Positions 22,829 through 35,530 of a stretch of DNA of 64,000 bases are shown here, piece after piece (positions within the stretch are counted from its first letter, which is position 1; every line of letters starts with the position of its first letter). Under the pieces are notes generated by a model. That model was not told the DNA's origin. It made no database searches and worked only from the letters and a program-made list of their open reading frames with translations. The DNA is from Neoceratodus forsteri. Its lineage: Eukaryota > Chordata > Ceratodontiformes > Ceratodontidae. The DNA lies in contig CM057449.1 of NCBI GenBank assembly GCA_016271365.2, forward strand, positions 1,562,854,501-1,562,918,500, read 5' to 3'. The position numbers and the translations under genes are program-made.

Positions 22829-23526
22829 AAGCATTTGTCATTGCCGAATGTGCGTCGTGTGCACTGGTGTCATGGGGGGCAGGGGATGTTTGAAAATTAT
22901 TTCAGTGAAGTTGTTCGTAAGGTGGAGTCCCAGAAAACATATGTTGAAAATGTGGGGAAAAAATATTTAAAAATGGCCAAGTTATGCCACTAAGTTGAAA
23001 ACTCCATTGAAATACATTGACGCTGAAAATCCCACTGGACTACATGGCAGCTCTTACCTCAGTTCGTGGTTGGGCTTTGAAGAGTGAAGGTGTGCCTACA
23101 GTCCAAAAAAGATTATGGTGATGGACCTCCGGTGGGTAAATATGGGGTAGGGGGTATGTGGGGTGGTGAATCCTGGGTGGGAGGGTGGGGGATTGGGTAA
23201 CAGCGTAACGGACAATGGTGGACGGTTTTCTTTTTTACAGGGAAAAAAAATGACGAGGGACAGTTTTCTTTTTTCTCAAGGAGTTTGCTGAACAGATGAG
23301 GACACTGGGGGATTGGGCACTCCCCAGTGTCTGTATACTGTTTGGGGGGTTTACACAGTGGACAACAGTGGATAGACAGATGAGGACATGGGGATTGGGT
23401 ACCTCCAGTGCCTGTATACTGTCTGGGGAGGGGGGTTACATAGCGGACAATGGTGGATGGTTTTCTCTTTTTCAGGATAAAAAACAAGCATTTGTTGATG
23501 TCGAACGTTTGATGTATTGGAAGCTG
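22829..23526. repeat. Dispersed repeat with AACAAGCATTTG ends
   Basis: AACAAGCATTTGTCATTGCC at 22828 recurs as ACAAGCATTTGTTGATGTCG near 23485, and in inverted form near 45430 next to TTAA. This suggests transposon termini. The interior (about 23040-23160) matches 25690-25800 (GGCTTTGAAGAGTG... and GTAAATATGGGGTA...), so it is a multi-copy family. GGACAATGGTGGACGGTTTTC also recurs internally (23211, 23444). No coding content. Confidence 0.5.
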
Positions 23527-24431
23527 TCTGTCTCTACATCTTGTTTATGCCCTTGAGGTACTTGAATGTGTCTATCATGTTCCCCCGGCTCTCTCCTTTC
23601 CTCCAGTAAGTACATATTGAGGTCTTTTTAGTCTCTCCTAATATGTTCTGTGTTGCAAGCCATGTACCATCTTGGTTGCCTTTCTGTGGACTGCCTCCAC
23701 CCTGTCAACGTCCTTACACATTTGCAGCCTCCAGAATTGCACACAGTACTGTAGGTGGGGCCTCACTAGTGCATTATACAGTGGCGTCACCACCTCACGC
23801 CGTCTACTAGTGATACATCTGCCTATACACCCCAGCATGCCACTGGATGTCCTTGCAAGATTTGTGCTTTGCTTTGACACCTTTAGGTCATCAGAACTGA
23901 TGCCTTCTAGGCCTCTTTCTTCCTTGGTGATCGTCAGCACCTCCTCCCGATCCTGAAACTTTCCCCAGGTTTCCCTTTTCTCAGGTGCACTATTTGCACT
24001 TCTTTGCATTGAACCTCAGTTGCCACTCCTCAGACCATTTTTCAACCCTCTCCATATCCCTGCTTATTTTCTCCACCTTTTCTGGAGTATTCACTGTGTT
24101 ACAGATGTTGGTATTATCTACAGACAGGCAGATAGACCTTTCCTTCTAGCCCTTCTGCAATGTCTGTAATGAAGACACTGAACAGGACTGGTCCCAGGAC
24201 TGATCCCTGAGGTGCCCCACTGGTCACCCCCCCTCCCAGGATTGGTTCCCATTACCACCACCCTCTGCCTCCAGTCCATCAGCCAGTTTCTAACCCAGTT
24301 TATCAGCTCGTGCCCTGTGGCCAGACTACCCACCTTGTTAATCAGACTTCTGTGTTGAACATTGTCAAAGGCTTTGCTGAAATCAAGGTAGGTGATGTCA
24401 AACATCCCTCCCTGATTTACTTCTTTAATGA
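23527..24431 (-). mobile_element. CR1 LINE fragment, internal
   Basis: Right to left: [20 protein letters not shown] (polymerase), then a degraded region, then EVVTPLYNALVRPHLQYCVQ and VEAVHRKATKMVHGLQHRTY, the CR1 C-terminus. Unlike the copy at 4.4 kb it lacks the last ~320 bases including the CR1 3' end, so both ends are truncated. The left edge abuts an AACAAGCATTTG repeat and the right edge abuts a palindromic MITE. Inactive. Confidence 0.85.
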
Positions 24432-24435
24432 GGCA

Positions 24436-24822
24436 TTAGGGTTTCCAACCCTATCGCCCCACCCCCCCAAACCTGCAGAGACTGACAGGCATTGGGGGTG
24501 TCCTTTAGTTGTCAGCTGTAATGCTCATGTGTCTCCACCCCCACCTGATTGACAGTGACAGGTGGTGTTCTTTGGGTCTTTGACCCAATGTTCACCCCTT
24601 TCACAATTAAATAAACTGAGATGGGTGCAGTATAGGAGAATGGTGTGAACATTAGGCCAAAGACTCCAAGGCATACCCCAATGCCTGTCATTGACTGCAG
24701 GGTGGGGGTGGGGGTGGAATGGTGTGAGCATTATGGTCGACAATCCCAAGGCACACACCCAATGCCTATCAGTCTCTGCGGGCGGGGGGGGCGGAGCATT
24801 ACGGTTGGAAACCCTAACTCCC
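24436..24822. repeat. Palindromic MITE with ~90-bp inverted ends
   Basis: ATTAGGGTTTCCAACC at 24435 faces GGTTGGAAACCCTAACT ending at 24822. Complementarity extends through the GACTGACAGGCATTGGG/ACACCCAATGCCTATCAGTC blocks. Related sequence lies at 44950-45340. No coding content. Confidence 0.75.
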
Positions 24823-24837
24823 CAGGTGTTTATTGGC

Positions 24838-25640
24838 ATTTTTGCTCCAAGTTTTCAACATGGACTTTTTAGGACCCCACCTCATGAACAGTGGCACTAT
24901 CATTTTGTTACTCAATCCCAAAAGGTGATTTCGTGCAGCGACTACGCAATTCTGTACCACAGGTATGAAAACACATTTTGGCCAGGATGTGAAAACTGAC
25001 AGCTGTACTGTTCATGAGGAAGTGTATAAAAATGTCAATGTTGAAAATCTGGTGTGAAAATATGAAAAATTGACAAAGTTATGAGCGTGCGTAGAAACTG
25101 TGCAATGCACACCAGTAACGCAGTCATGTTTTGGAATATTTTCACCACATTTTCAACATGGACTTTTTTGGACCTCCCCTCATGAACAGTGGCACTGTGA
25201 TTTTGTTAATCCATCCCAAAATTTGATTTCGCACAGCAACCACGACATTCTGTGCCACAAGTGTGAAAACATATTTTGGGCAGGATGTGAAAAATGACAG
25301 CTGTACTGTTAATGAGGAGGTGTGAAAAAATGGCAATGTTTAAAATCTGAAGTGAAAATATTAAAAACTGGTGAAGTTACAAGCATGCGTAGAAACTGTG
25401 CAATGCACACTAATTTTTTGGAATTTTTTTACCAAATTTGCAACATGAGATTTTTTGGGACCCCACCTCATGAACAGTTGCACTGTCCTTTTGTTAATTG
25501 GTCCCGAAAGATGATTCTGCCCAGCAACCACAAAATCACCTTTTGGGACTGAGAAATGAAATGACAGTGACAGTGTTCATGAGATAGGGTCCCAAGAACC
25601 TCATGTTGAAAATTTGGGGCTGAAATTCATAAAAATGGCT
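24838..25640. repeat. Tandem ~290-bp repeat units ending in an inverted unit
   Basis: TTTTCAACATGGACTTTTT begins units at about 24852 and 25150, and a variant starts near 25436, giving periods of roughly 298 and 288 bases. Each unit carries CCTCATGAACAGTGGCAC and a GTGAAAAC...CAGGATGTGAAAA block. The last unit is followed by its own inverted copy (about 25530-25615), with a fold centre near 25525. The same unit occurs in inverted orientation at 44.3-44.9 kb. No protein is encoded. Confidence 0.7.
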
Positions 25641-26009
25641 AAGATATCAACCTAAGTTGAATCCCCCCATTGAGCCCCATTATACAGCTTACCTTCGATT
25701 TCTTCAGTTTGCAGCTCGGCTTTGAAGAGTGCAGACATGTCCCAATCCACAGAAGATGACAGCGCTCGACCTCCAAAGGTAAGTATGGGGTAAGGGTGGG
25801 CATGGGGAGGTGGATGCGCAGTGGAGGGTGGGGATGGGAAGAGACAACGAGGACCATTTTCTTTTTTACAGGTTAATAAAAAAGACTGTGAGGACGGTTT
25901 TCTTCATTTACAGAGAAAAATTCATTTAGGCACACTGGGGTGGGCTCCCAGTGTGCCACAGCAGTGGGGGGATGCCGACATGGGGATTGGGCACCCCGAT
26001 GTCAGGAAA

Positions 26010-26345
26010 GGGTTATAGATGGGTTTTTATTTATTTATTTACTGAAATGTTTCACCAGGAAGGCACGCTGAGCAACAAGTTGCTTGTCTCTCGGTGTAAC
26101 CTGGGGATAGGGAATAATGGGATAGAATACAGAGAAATGTTACAATGTTGGAATACAATTTGCTTACTTGCATACAATGAGAGCAGGAGGGATTACAGGT
26201 GGATAACATTGGCTAACAATGCAACAGTTCAGTGTAGTAGATATGAAGACGCATATAGCAAACAGGCAACAGTTGGTGACACTGGAATACATAACTTGGC
26301 AACAGTATGTAGCACTAGATGCTAAGATGACCCAATAGTAATTGG
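26010..26345 (-). repeat. TTTA-tailed interspersed repeat, copy 1
   Basis: TTTTTATTTATTTATTTACTG followed by AAATGTTTCACCAGGAAGGC and GAGCAACAAGTTGCTTGTCT. The same order appears near 37930 and, more weakly, near 37035. The TTTA run at the left suggests a minus-strand retroelement ending in TAAA repeats, as L2/RTE-type tails do. Confidence 0.6.
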
Positions 26346-26906
26346 TAGCCATTAGTGTAACATAGACATTCAAGATTTACAGTGACTGGAGTAAAGAGAG
26401 GAAGAATGGAAGGAGGGAACGAAAAATTGCAGAGGGCACAATGGAAGAAGGGAAAGGAAATTTACAGAGAAACGCAGACAGAATGTGATTTTCGAGGCAA
26501 ACAGAGATGACAGGATAGGCTAAAGTGCATATAAGAGGGATATAGGGGTAGGTTATAAGTGCTTAATTGAGTGTAGGGGTAGGCCAGCATTAAGCTATAT
26601 TAACCAGAAGTGGGGAGGAGGAGAGGTAGAGTGTGGCAGGGTGATGAGAGAGAGGTATTGTAGGTGGGGGGGTATCCAAGGGGAGAGGGGGAAGTTGAAA
26701 TTCAACAGTGTTATATTGTCCCTATCTAGGCAGGGTGGTGGACAGCCCTACTGGTAGGACACAGGTTATAGGCAATTAGAGGTATTTATATATAGTGATG
26801 CAAGAGAGGGGGATGTTGGGGGAGGGATGTTGTGGGAGAAGGTAGCAGAGGTCAACTATAATGGGGGGGTAGTACCCCACCAGTGTGCTGGGTGACCCTG
26901 CCTGCA
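26346..26906. other. Gene-free purine-rich stretch
   Basis: G/A-rich on the plus strand with no coding signal. It may be a decayed LINE 3' UTR read on the minus strand, but I find no partner copy. Confidence 0.25.
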
Positions 26907-28505
26907 CAAGGCATTACATAGATACATAGATACATAGACAGTGTCGGCAGATAAGGGCCTATGGCCCACCCAGTCTGCCCATTTGAGCTTGTAAGTTCAG
27001 TTTATGTTTTCCTAGAAGTCTGTTGCCCCTTACCCCTGACCTCCAGAATTCCTTTATGTCTATCCCATGCATTCTTAAATCCCATGATTGTTTCAGCCCC
27101 ACCACTTCCTCTGGCAGGTGTTCCACTTGTCCACCACCTGTTCTGTGAAGAAATTCTTCCTCATGTTTCCTTTGAATCGTCCTCCTCCAACTTCATCCCA
27201 TGCCCTCTAGTCCTGGAACATCTTTTTCGCTTAAAAATAGTGTATTCCTGCACCCTGTTCCTCCCTGTGAGATACTTGTATGTCTCTTATCCCCTCTCTC
27301 CCTCCTCTCCTCCAGGGAGTACATGTTCAGTTCCTTCAACCTGTCTTCATAGGACTTGTGATACAATCCATGCACCATCTTTGTTGCCCTCCTCTGAACC
27401 TTCTCTACCCTTTCTATGTCCTTACGTAGGTATGGTCTCCAGAACTGTACACTGTACTCCAGGTGGGGCCTCACTAGTGTCTTGTATAGCGGAATTATGA
27501 CCTCCCTTTTCCTGCTGGTGATGCCCCTGCCTATACATCCCAGCAACCTATTTGCTTTACCTGCTGCCTTGTCACACTGTTTCCCTACCTTGAGGTCATC
27601 AGAGATGATAACCCCAAGATCCCTTTCCTGCTCAGTGCATGGTATATCCTCACCCCCCAACTGATATATTGTGCCAGGGTTTTGTGCCCCATATGCATTA
27701 TCTTGCACTTCTTTGCATTGAATTTCAACTGCCAAACCCTGACCATTCTTCAAGTTTCTGCAGGTCCCTTCTCATTCTGTCTACACCTCTGGTGTGTCTA
27801 CTCTGTTACAGAGCTTTGTGTCATCAGCAATAGTGAAATTCTGCCTTCTAGGTCCTGTGCAATGTCACTGATGAAGATGTTGAATAGGACCGGTCCCAGC
27901 ACTGATCCCTGTGGTACCCCACTGGTCACTCTTCCCTCTGTGGAGTGACAGCCATTTACCACCACCCTCTGTGTCCTGCCACCCAGCCAGTTACCTACCC
28001 ACCACACTACTGTCCTGCCCACACCCATATTCTCCAGTTTGTGTAATAGTCTTCTATGTGGCACAGTGTCAAAGGCCTTGCTGAAGTCCAGATAGGCCAT
28101 GTCCACTGCCCTCCCCTGATCCACCTCTCTAGTCACCCAGTCAAAATTCAATGAGGTTGGTCTGACGCGACCTCCCCTGGTGAAACCATGCTGCCTTGGG
28201 TCCTGTAGTCCATTGACAACCAGATGTTCCACCAATCTCTCCTTCAGTAGTGCTTCCATGATCTTCCCCACTACTGAGGTGAGGCTGACTGGTCTGTAGT
28301 TCCCTGCTTCCTCTTTGTTCCCGCTTTTGTATAAGGGACTACATCTGCTGTCCTCCAGTCTTTGGGTACCTCCCTGTTTCCAGTGATCGGCTAAACAGAA
28401 TAGCCAGAGGTTCAGCCACCACCTCTCTTAGTTCTTTAAGGACCCTGGGGTGCACCCCATCTGGCCCCATTGCTTTATCAACTCTTATTACTTCCAGTTC
28501 AGAAA
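26907..28505 (-). mobile_element. CR1 LINE, 3' half with intact 3' end
   Basis: Right to left: polymerase blocks around [58 protein letters not shown]. After a frameshift come PLYKTLVRPHLEYSVQFWRP and VEKVQRRATKMVHGLYHKSY. The frames 28271-27798 (157 codons) and 27753-27193 (186 codons) hold most of it. The YADD block between them is disrupted. The 3' end is a TCTATGTATC-type tail at 26915-26940. This is the best preserved CR1 here, still clearly inactive. The 5' end abuts another LINE. Confidence 0.9.
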
Positions 28506-31500
28506 AAATCTAGCAGTGACTGAGGGGGTGCAGTAAAAGGAGAAATAGGGGAAAGGGGGTACTCACAGGAGGGAGATAGATTAAGGTTAGAGAAAGAAGG
28601 GGGAGGAACACTTTAGGAGGAGGGAGAGTAGGGGACTAGGAGGAGCATGCTTAGAGGGAAAAAGGAGTGGTGGGGAGTAGGCATATGGTAATATGGACTT
28701 AGGGAAGATGGCGGGTGTAATTAGGGAGGGTTATGGTAGGCACAGGATGGGGCAAGGAAGTTCTTGAGGGCAAAGTTAATGGAGTAGCAGGAGGATGAGT
28801 GGCGAATTTGAGGGGGAAGTGAATTCCAGATTTTTGGGAGGCGATAAAAATAACCCGATTGGCCAATAAGGGTGGAATGGCCTGGAACCACCAGGGTTCA
28901 TGAGTCGGTAGATCTTAGGGAGTGGGAAGGGGGGTGGTTGAAAAGGCACGGGAGAGATAGGAGGGAAGTTCACCGAGCCAGTGCTTGGAGGTGAATTTTG
29001 CACAGTGAGAGAGATGTCAGTTTGTCAGGAAAGGGAATGATAGGGCATGGTAGAGATCAGAATGATGCATGTGGAGGGGGTGTCAAGGGCAAAACAGCAA
29101 AAGGAGTTGAATAGGGTATCTAGTCTGGCCAAGGAGGACTTGGGGCAGCATCATAGACTACGTCACAGTAGTCAAAGTTAGGTAGAATCATCTTCAGGAC
29201 AATCTCATGCCTAGCTGTGGGTGGGATGCAGGCATGGTTCCTGAATAAAGCGCTGAGCTTGGGACTCAATTTTTTTCTGAATGGCATCGATATGACCAGA
29301 GAAGTTCAGGTGCTGGTCCAGCCAGACACCTAAGTACCTGAAGGAGGATGTGTCCTCAAGTAAAGTTCCATCAAGGGTGTGGAAGGAGGGTAGCGAGGGA
29401 AACCTGGTAATCCTCTGCCTGGTGCTGAAGGTCATGGAGACTTTTTTTTTGGTGTTGAAAGATAGTTGGTTTGCAAACCAATGCTGAATTTTGTTGAAGT
29501 TGTGCTGCAAGTTGGATGCAACCTCGGTGGGGCAGAAGCCAGATGCATACAAAACTGTATCATCAGCATACATGAGAATGAAGAGCAGGTGGACGGGAGA
29601 CCATTTAGAAAATAAAGAACAGTATGGGGCCTAATGCTGATCCCTGGGAGACACCAGTTCTTATCGGGAGGGGTGGGGAAATTGCGTCAGAGATCTTGAC
29701 TGATTGGGTTCTGCTAGTGAGGCATGCCTTGAACCATCTGTGGCTAAGGGGGATAGCCCAGCGGTTGATAGGGTGTCAAGGAGAAGGGAGTGGGAGACTG
29801 TGTCGAAGGCTTTGGCCAAATCAGCAAAAATGTCTGTGGTGATTTGCCCATTGTCCATTTCTGTGAGTATAGAATCAGTGAGCCGAAGAAGCGAGGTGGT
29901 GGTGAGTGATTTTTCCTGAAGCCAAATTGATAAGGGGTGAAGAAGGAGGAGTCATTGAGGTAAGCAGTGAGCTGGGAGAGGGCTAAGTGTTCCTGAAGTT
30001 TGGCAAGGGTAGGGAGAAGAGAGATGGGGCAGTAGTTGCCAGGAGAGGTGGGGTCTCCACCTTTGTGGAGGAGAAAGACCACTGCATGTTTCCATGGGGA
30101 AGGTACTGAGGGGGTTGAGAAAGAGTGGTTTAAGATAATACAGAGTGGGTAGGTGATGGCTGGGGCTGAGAAGGATAGTAGTTTAGGGTTAAGACCATCT
30201 GGTGAGGAGCCTTTTGAAGGGTTGATTGCTAGCAGGGCATTTAGGGTGTCATTTGGGGAGACAATAGAGAAGGAGAAGGGGGAATCGGGGGGGTCATTCA
30301 TAGGCAATAGGAAGGGGGAGAGGGAGAGGAATAGTTTGGGAGGGATTGGAGTAGCTCATCAGCACAAGTGGTGTAATAGGAGTTGAATTCCGTAGCTACT
30401 GCAACTTTATCAGCATGAGGGTGGCATTTATCTTAAGTATAGGGGTGGTTGGACAGGATGGGGGTAAAGAGGGCATTGACCACTCTCCAGAACTTGGAAG
30501 GGCAGTTGATGTTTGTTGCAAAGGTAGATTTAAAGTATCTGTTTTGGCTAGCCTGGTAGACCAGGTGCAGACATTATGGAGTTTTTGGTAAATAAGAAGG
30601 TCATTTGGAACTGGGAGATGTTTCCAGGCCCAATCTCTGGCTCTGTGGGAGGCTAGTAATTCAGGGGTAATTTAGGGGAGGTGATGACCTCTAACCCTTG
30701 TTTGTTTTAGGGGTGCAAAGGCAATCCAATTTGCTAGGAAGATGTCTTTAAAATAGATTAGAGCTTTATCAACCGAGGAGGTGCTTGCTAGATGGCACCA
30801 GTCTAGGAGGGCGAGGCTATGAAGGAGAGGTTCCAATTCTAGGGATTTATAGGTCTGTATTTATAGGGTTTTATGTGGGGATTTAGGGCTGTTAACGTTT
30901 CTGACCAGGAAAACTGGGTTGTGGTCACTCAGAGTATCTGGAAAGATGCCAGAGGTGATGATTCTATGGGGGTGGGAAGTTAGGGCCCAATCAAGGAGGG
31001 AGTGGTTTTGGGTCTTGTGATTAGGGCAGGTGGGTTCTGTAATTAGTTGCATGAGGTTGAGGGAACTGATAGCATTTCTTGTGGTAGATGTTGTTGGGGA
31101 CAACCAATTTAAACTGAGGTCACCAAGGATGTAAAGCTCACCAGATTGAGAGTGGGAAGTAATGGAAATTAGGAGGTCAAGGGAGACAGTGGGCTGGACA
31201 TTTGGACAGCAATAACTACCGGCTACAAAGATAGGGAGTGAGAAAGGGAAGGATACACTGATGGCTAAGGTGTCATGGGTTGCTGGGTTGGAGCAGAAGA
31301 CTGGAAAGTATTAGAGGGAGGCAGGGATATACATGGCCACTCCACCACCCCTGCCTGCTCTGTCTAGCCTTTGGATAGAGTAACCAGGGATCGAGACCGA
31401 GTGGTCAGGAATCGTGCTCTTTAGCCATGTTCTGTTATAATTAGAATGTTTGGTTTCAGGGCAGCAATCATGGCTTGCAGGAGGTCTATTTTTTGAAGTA

Positions 31501-32050
31501 GGCTATAAATGTTTAAGTTTAATATCTTGAAACCCTTTATAAGGGCTGTTTAGGTAGGGGTATGGGCAGCAGCGGTTGGGGAGATGGCAGGAGTGAAGGA
31601 AGTGGGGCTGAGGTGGATATCCCCCAAGGTGAGTAATAGTAGACCTAGGATGAGGAAGTGTAGCTTTGTGGATTTGGAGTAGTGGGGCTTGGAGGCCGAG
31701 TGAGTGAGGCAGAAGGAAGTGGTACAGTAAGGAAGCAGGAGGTGAAGAACAACAAAGAAATTTGGTACCGTTAGTAGCGATGCATGTGGGATGATGAGGG
31801 AATGAGACCAGAATACTTTTTTGGGGGGGGCAGGAGTAATAGCATGAATATAAGTTGGGGCCTGGAGACAGGGGGTTTGGATAGATTTAGAGTCATAGGA
31901 CCCTGGGCTGGCAAAAGTAGGAGGGACGGGTAGGAAGAGGGTAAGAAATAAGGTTAGGGAGAGGAGGTAGCAGGGAGAAGGATTTGAGTGGAGAGGAAAC
32001 ATCCTTAGAGTCAAGGAGCAGTGGGGGGGGTGGACTTTGGTAGGTAGTAG
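28506..32050 (-). mobile_element. L2/Rex-like LINE with endonuclease and reverse transcriptase remnants
   Basis: Right to left. An endonuclease start near 31540 (NIYSLLQKIDLLQAMIAAL) leads to the C-terminal endonuclease block with LSDHNPVFLVRNV near 30900. A polymerase N-part lies at 30307-29744 (LLAINPSKGSSPDGLNPKLL, HAVVFLLHKGGDPTSPGNY). Then comes MYADDTVLYASGF with an intact YADD at about 29560, and FRYLGVWLDQHLNFSGHI. The stretch 28506-29210 would be the 3' UTR. A 154-codon frame at 32014-31550 with a hydrophobic, proline-rich start lies where an ORF1 could be but shows no domain. Many frameshifts; inactive. Clade assignment is approximate. Confidence 0.8.
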
Positions 32051-32158
32051 ACTACAACAAGGGGGTGTAGCTGAACAAAGTTGCTTTGCTACCGAGGGGA
32101 AGGGGCTCGATGTTTAAAATAAAGCTTCCACTGAAGGATGCTTGCTTAAGTATACACC

Positions 32159-34476
32159 CTCTAGTGCAAAGGTCTGCAACGTGAGGCTCGGGAGCTGCAC
32201 GTGGCTCTTTGCTGTGTTCATGCAGCTCAGTAGGTCCTTACCCCTCAAAGGTCCAGCATTTATGGTTCTCAGCATCACTGCTACTGTACTCCATAATAAA
32301 AGGATCTGGGACACCGAGTGTAGGCTTGTTGGCAATTTATCTATGTAGTGCCACCTTTTAAAGGTCATGTATATGAACATCACATACACATTGATGTGCA
32401 TGATGCTGCGGCAGTTAAAGGTAATCAAGAATAGTTATATAGGGGAGGTTATTGACTCTGCAGTGCCCCCCATATTTTAAGTCTGTATCAATATTCGCAG
32501 CTGTGTTGTAGATCTTGGCCAGTACGAGGCGAGCCAGCAAACTTTTAAAAGCTTGCTGAAGAACTGCTTGATGGCATAGTGGTAAGGATTACTGTTCACC
32601 AATTTGGTAACCTAGGTTGGTACTAAAACATAGCACATTAAGTAGTAATGTCCATAAGAATCCAGTTTGGATGCTTCCTGTCCTGGCTCTACACATGTGC
32701 TTCCCTGGTAGCCCAAGAGGAGGGATCATGTTGGCAGGGATGTGCAGTGCTGGACATGTTGCCAAATGTCAGCAGGGCTTGTGATGCCTATAATTTGATG
32801 CAGAGGTACTAGACATCAAGTTAGGTGTGTTTATGTAAACAAGCTAGGCTTGTGGATGGCCATGCCCAGTCACACTTGCCCAAGACATTTGTGCCCCAAG
32901 TGGGAGGGAGAGAGTTGAGACAAAGGTAGGAAAATGTAATAGGATTGGCCAGCAAGATGAAGTCTTACCATCTATCACACAGGATTGTCCAGCCCATTAT
33001 TTTATTATTCTTCCTTGTCCCTTAACAAATGCTGAACATTCTATATGTTTTGTTGCATTATCCCCATATCAGTTGGGATCTAGCCCCACATCAGTTGTCT
33101 CAATGAGTGTGAGGAGTGAGGTGGAGGGGGACAAACACAGTTACTTCAGGATGATGTGCAGTGGCTGGAATGTGAGGAAGACAGTGGTTCCTTGGGTGGG
33201 ATAGGAGGTTGTCAAGATGGAAGGAGGACTGAGTCAAGACGTGGGTCATAAAACTGCAAGAAACAGTGTTTTTTTTTTTAGTTGTTCTTGTATTCTAAAC
33301 ATGGCACTGGTACCAGTGAATCAGCTATACAGCTTATGATAAAAATGTCACATCCAACAAAGAAGAGAGAAATAGTACATGAGTGAAATATTTCTAGAAG
33401 ACTTAAGTGATTTTGGTTTCATCAACAGAGATGGGCATATGTTCCATGTGATGTGCAGGGAAAGTCTTTACAAGAAATAAGAAGTTAAACTGCAAGGGCA
33501 TGTCAAAATAAAACATTTTACAAATGCCATAAAATATGAAAGAGAGGCTTGCAAGAAACACATTTCTACACTTAAAAATAAACTAGGCCAAGAGAAGATT
33601 GCTTAAACTTCACGGCATGCATCTGTTCAGCTTCCACAGAGCCCTGCAGTTGCTTTGTACAGGCAACAGTTCTGTAGATGGAGAGGTTACGAAGGATGCA
33701 GTCTTCAAAATGGGCCTGCACTTGTCTGTAGATCTCAAGGAACACAGCAGAATTTTACTGTATGCTAGATTCGGCACAGGCTTTTCTTGAACGCAAGACC
33801 ATGCAAAGAAAATTTTGTGGAATATGGATTCTTATCCGTGTTTATAGTATGAGGTTAACTTGCTATGTCTCTCTTGTGCTTGATGAACCGATAGTTAACA
33901 AATGTATTATACAACACAGCTGGCACTTGTAGTCCATTCCACTGTTTGAAGGTATTAGGAATTAAGGATGAGTTACTAACTAGTTACCCTTGTGGCAACA
34001 GGATCAGTGTTAAAGTTTTTCAGTTTTCTCAGAGAGGGTTTGGAGAATGAGAAGCTATCCACGGATACACTTGGTTAATGTCTGACAGACTGTGCATCTA
34101 CTGTAGCATGATAGTCCATACCAAGTGAGACAGAAGCTTGAACCTCTCAGAGCAACCTGGTGGTACATTGTGCTTTGTAAACTGGCATATCCTGCAAGCT
34201 GAAATGTTTGCACTTTTACATAGGATGATAAATGCATTACTGTTGTTGAAAACAATTGATAAGTTACACTTTTTAGTGGTTTGCTTTGAGTAGTCTTCCA
34301 ATTGAATAACATTTGTTTTACTCAAATACACTTGGAGATAATGTTAGGTAAAATTAAGCATTACAAAAGACACCTGCTGTGCATGCACTCATAAGGCTCT
34401 CTGGTGACTAGATCTGTCATGGCAGGTGGACATGTGGCTCCCGGACCTGAAAAGGTTGCAGACCCCTGCTCTAGTG
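32159..34476. mobile_element. hAT-superfamily DNA transposon, non-autonomous
   Basis: The 8-base duplication CTCTAGTG lies at 32159-32166 and 34469-34476. Inside it, the ends CAAAGGTCTGCAAC and, inverted, CAGGGGTCTGCAAC form terminal inverted repeats. Similarity extends through the GGGAGC blocks further in. An 8-bp duplication is diagnostic of hAT, and TA at its centre fits the Buster type. The 2.3-kb interior holds no transposase, BED finger or RNase-H-like motif; the small frames at 33599-33790 (+) and 34312-34055 (-) look like chance. Mobility would have required a transposase in trans. Confidence 0.9.
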
Positions 34477-34553
34477 GAAGAGCTGTATAACCTGCTGATG
34501 GGGAAGCAGGTACTAATGAAGAGGTAAAGAAATCCTGGTATTGTGGATCTAGG

Positions 34554-35530
34554 TATTATCCCTTTACGTTTTTTTTATTTAGTCTTTTTATTTAATTTAT
34601 AAATGCAACAATTTTACAGGCAGCAATACATCATTTATTAATACCAGTTGATAACATCACAATACATTGCATGTATACTTGTAGCAGTCATATTAGGGGA
34701 AAATAAATTAACATCTTATTACTTCAGTATCCAGAGAATCATAATTATTCATTTTAAGTTCAGTTTGTGATCCATTCAAATCAAATTAGGCATATCACGG
34801 TGAGCCTTCCCCTATCCCTCCCAGATTTTATTCCCATTAAAATTCAAGGAGCATCACAGATCATATCCCAAGTATCTTTTCAGTGCAAAGGAGGAGCAAA
34901 ATTACATGTTCAGTACATAGCTTAAGGTTCAAAATCATCTTAATGATTTAGTTGGTATGATATCCACTTTTGCCATTGTACATCAACTTTTTGAACTTTG
35001 CCCATCATCTTGGCAGAGAGTCGCTCAAGGGCATATATCTCCCTGGACAAAACTATCCAGGCTTTTTTAGTGGGTATTTTATTTGTAAACCACAGTCTAG
35101 TGATAATTTTGTGGGCTGCTGTTATAAATTTTAAAATTAGTTTCAGCAAGCTTTGTTAATTCGCAGACCTTTTGGTTTAATAAAAGTCAGTATAAATGTG
35201 AGAGTGAGTAAATCAGTGGTGTCATAAATTGCACTCAGCTCCTCGAGGATCTCCTTTCAAAACTTGGATAGCTTAGGACATGACCAAAGGACATGGCTCT
35301 GATTTACTCTATCATCCGCACATTCTATCCAACACTGTCCCTCCCCTAATTCTCCCATACTAGCCAGCAAGGCTGGTGTGCGGAAGAAATGAGAATGGAG
35401 TTTCCACACGTATTCACGCCAGTATGTTGAGAAAAACATTTTTATATTTGGTAAAGCAGAGTCATTCCAGTCCTGCTCACTGATTGATACCTGTAGTTCT
35501 TGTTCCCATCTAAAACGTATTATCCCTTTA
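34554..35530 (-). mobile_element. L1-type LINE, 5'-truncated, with 13-bp target duplications
   Basis: TATTATCCCTTTA occurs at 34554-34566 and 35518-35530. On the minus strand the element ends in a short A-rich tail (Ts at 34569-34590). Right to left it encodes the C-terminus of L1 ORF2: FSTYWREYVWKLHSHFFRTP, then CWIECADDRVNQSHVLWSCP (the cysteine/histidine end motif), then AAHKIITRLWFTNKIPTKKA. Only 951 bp was copied. Frameshifted and inactive. Confidence 0.9.

Noticed and set aside
31550..32014. ORF1 of the LINE at 28.5-32.0 kb.
   Set aside because: It is in the right place but shows no coiled coil, RRM, zinc knuckle or esterase motif; kept only as a remark in the LINE entry.
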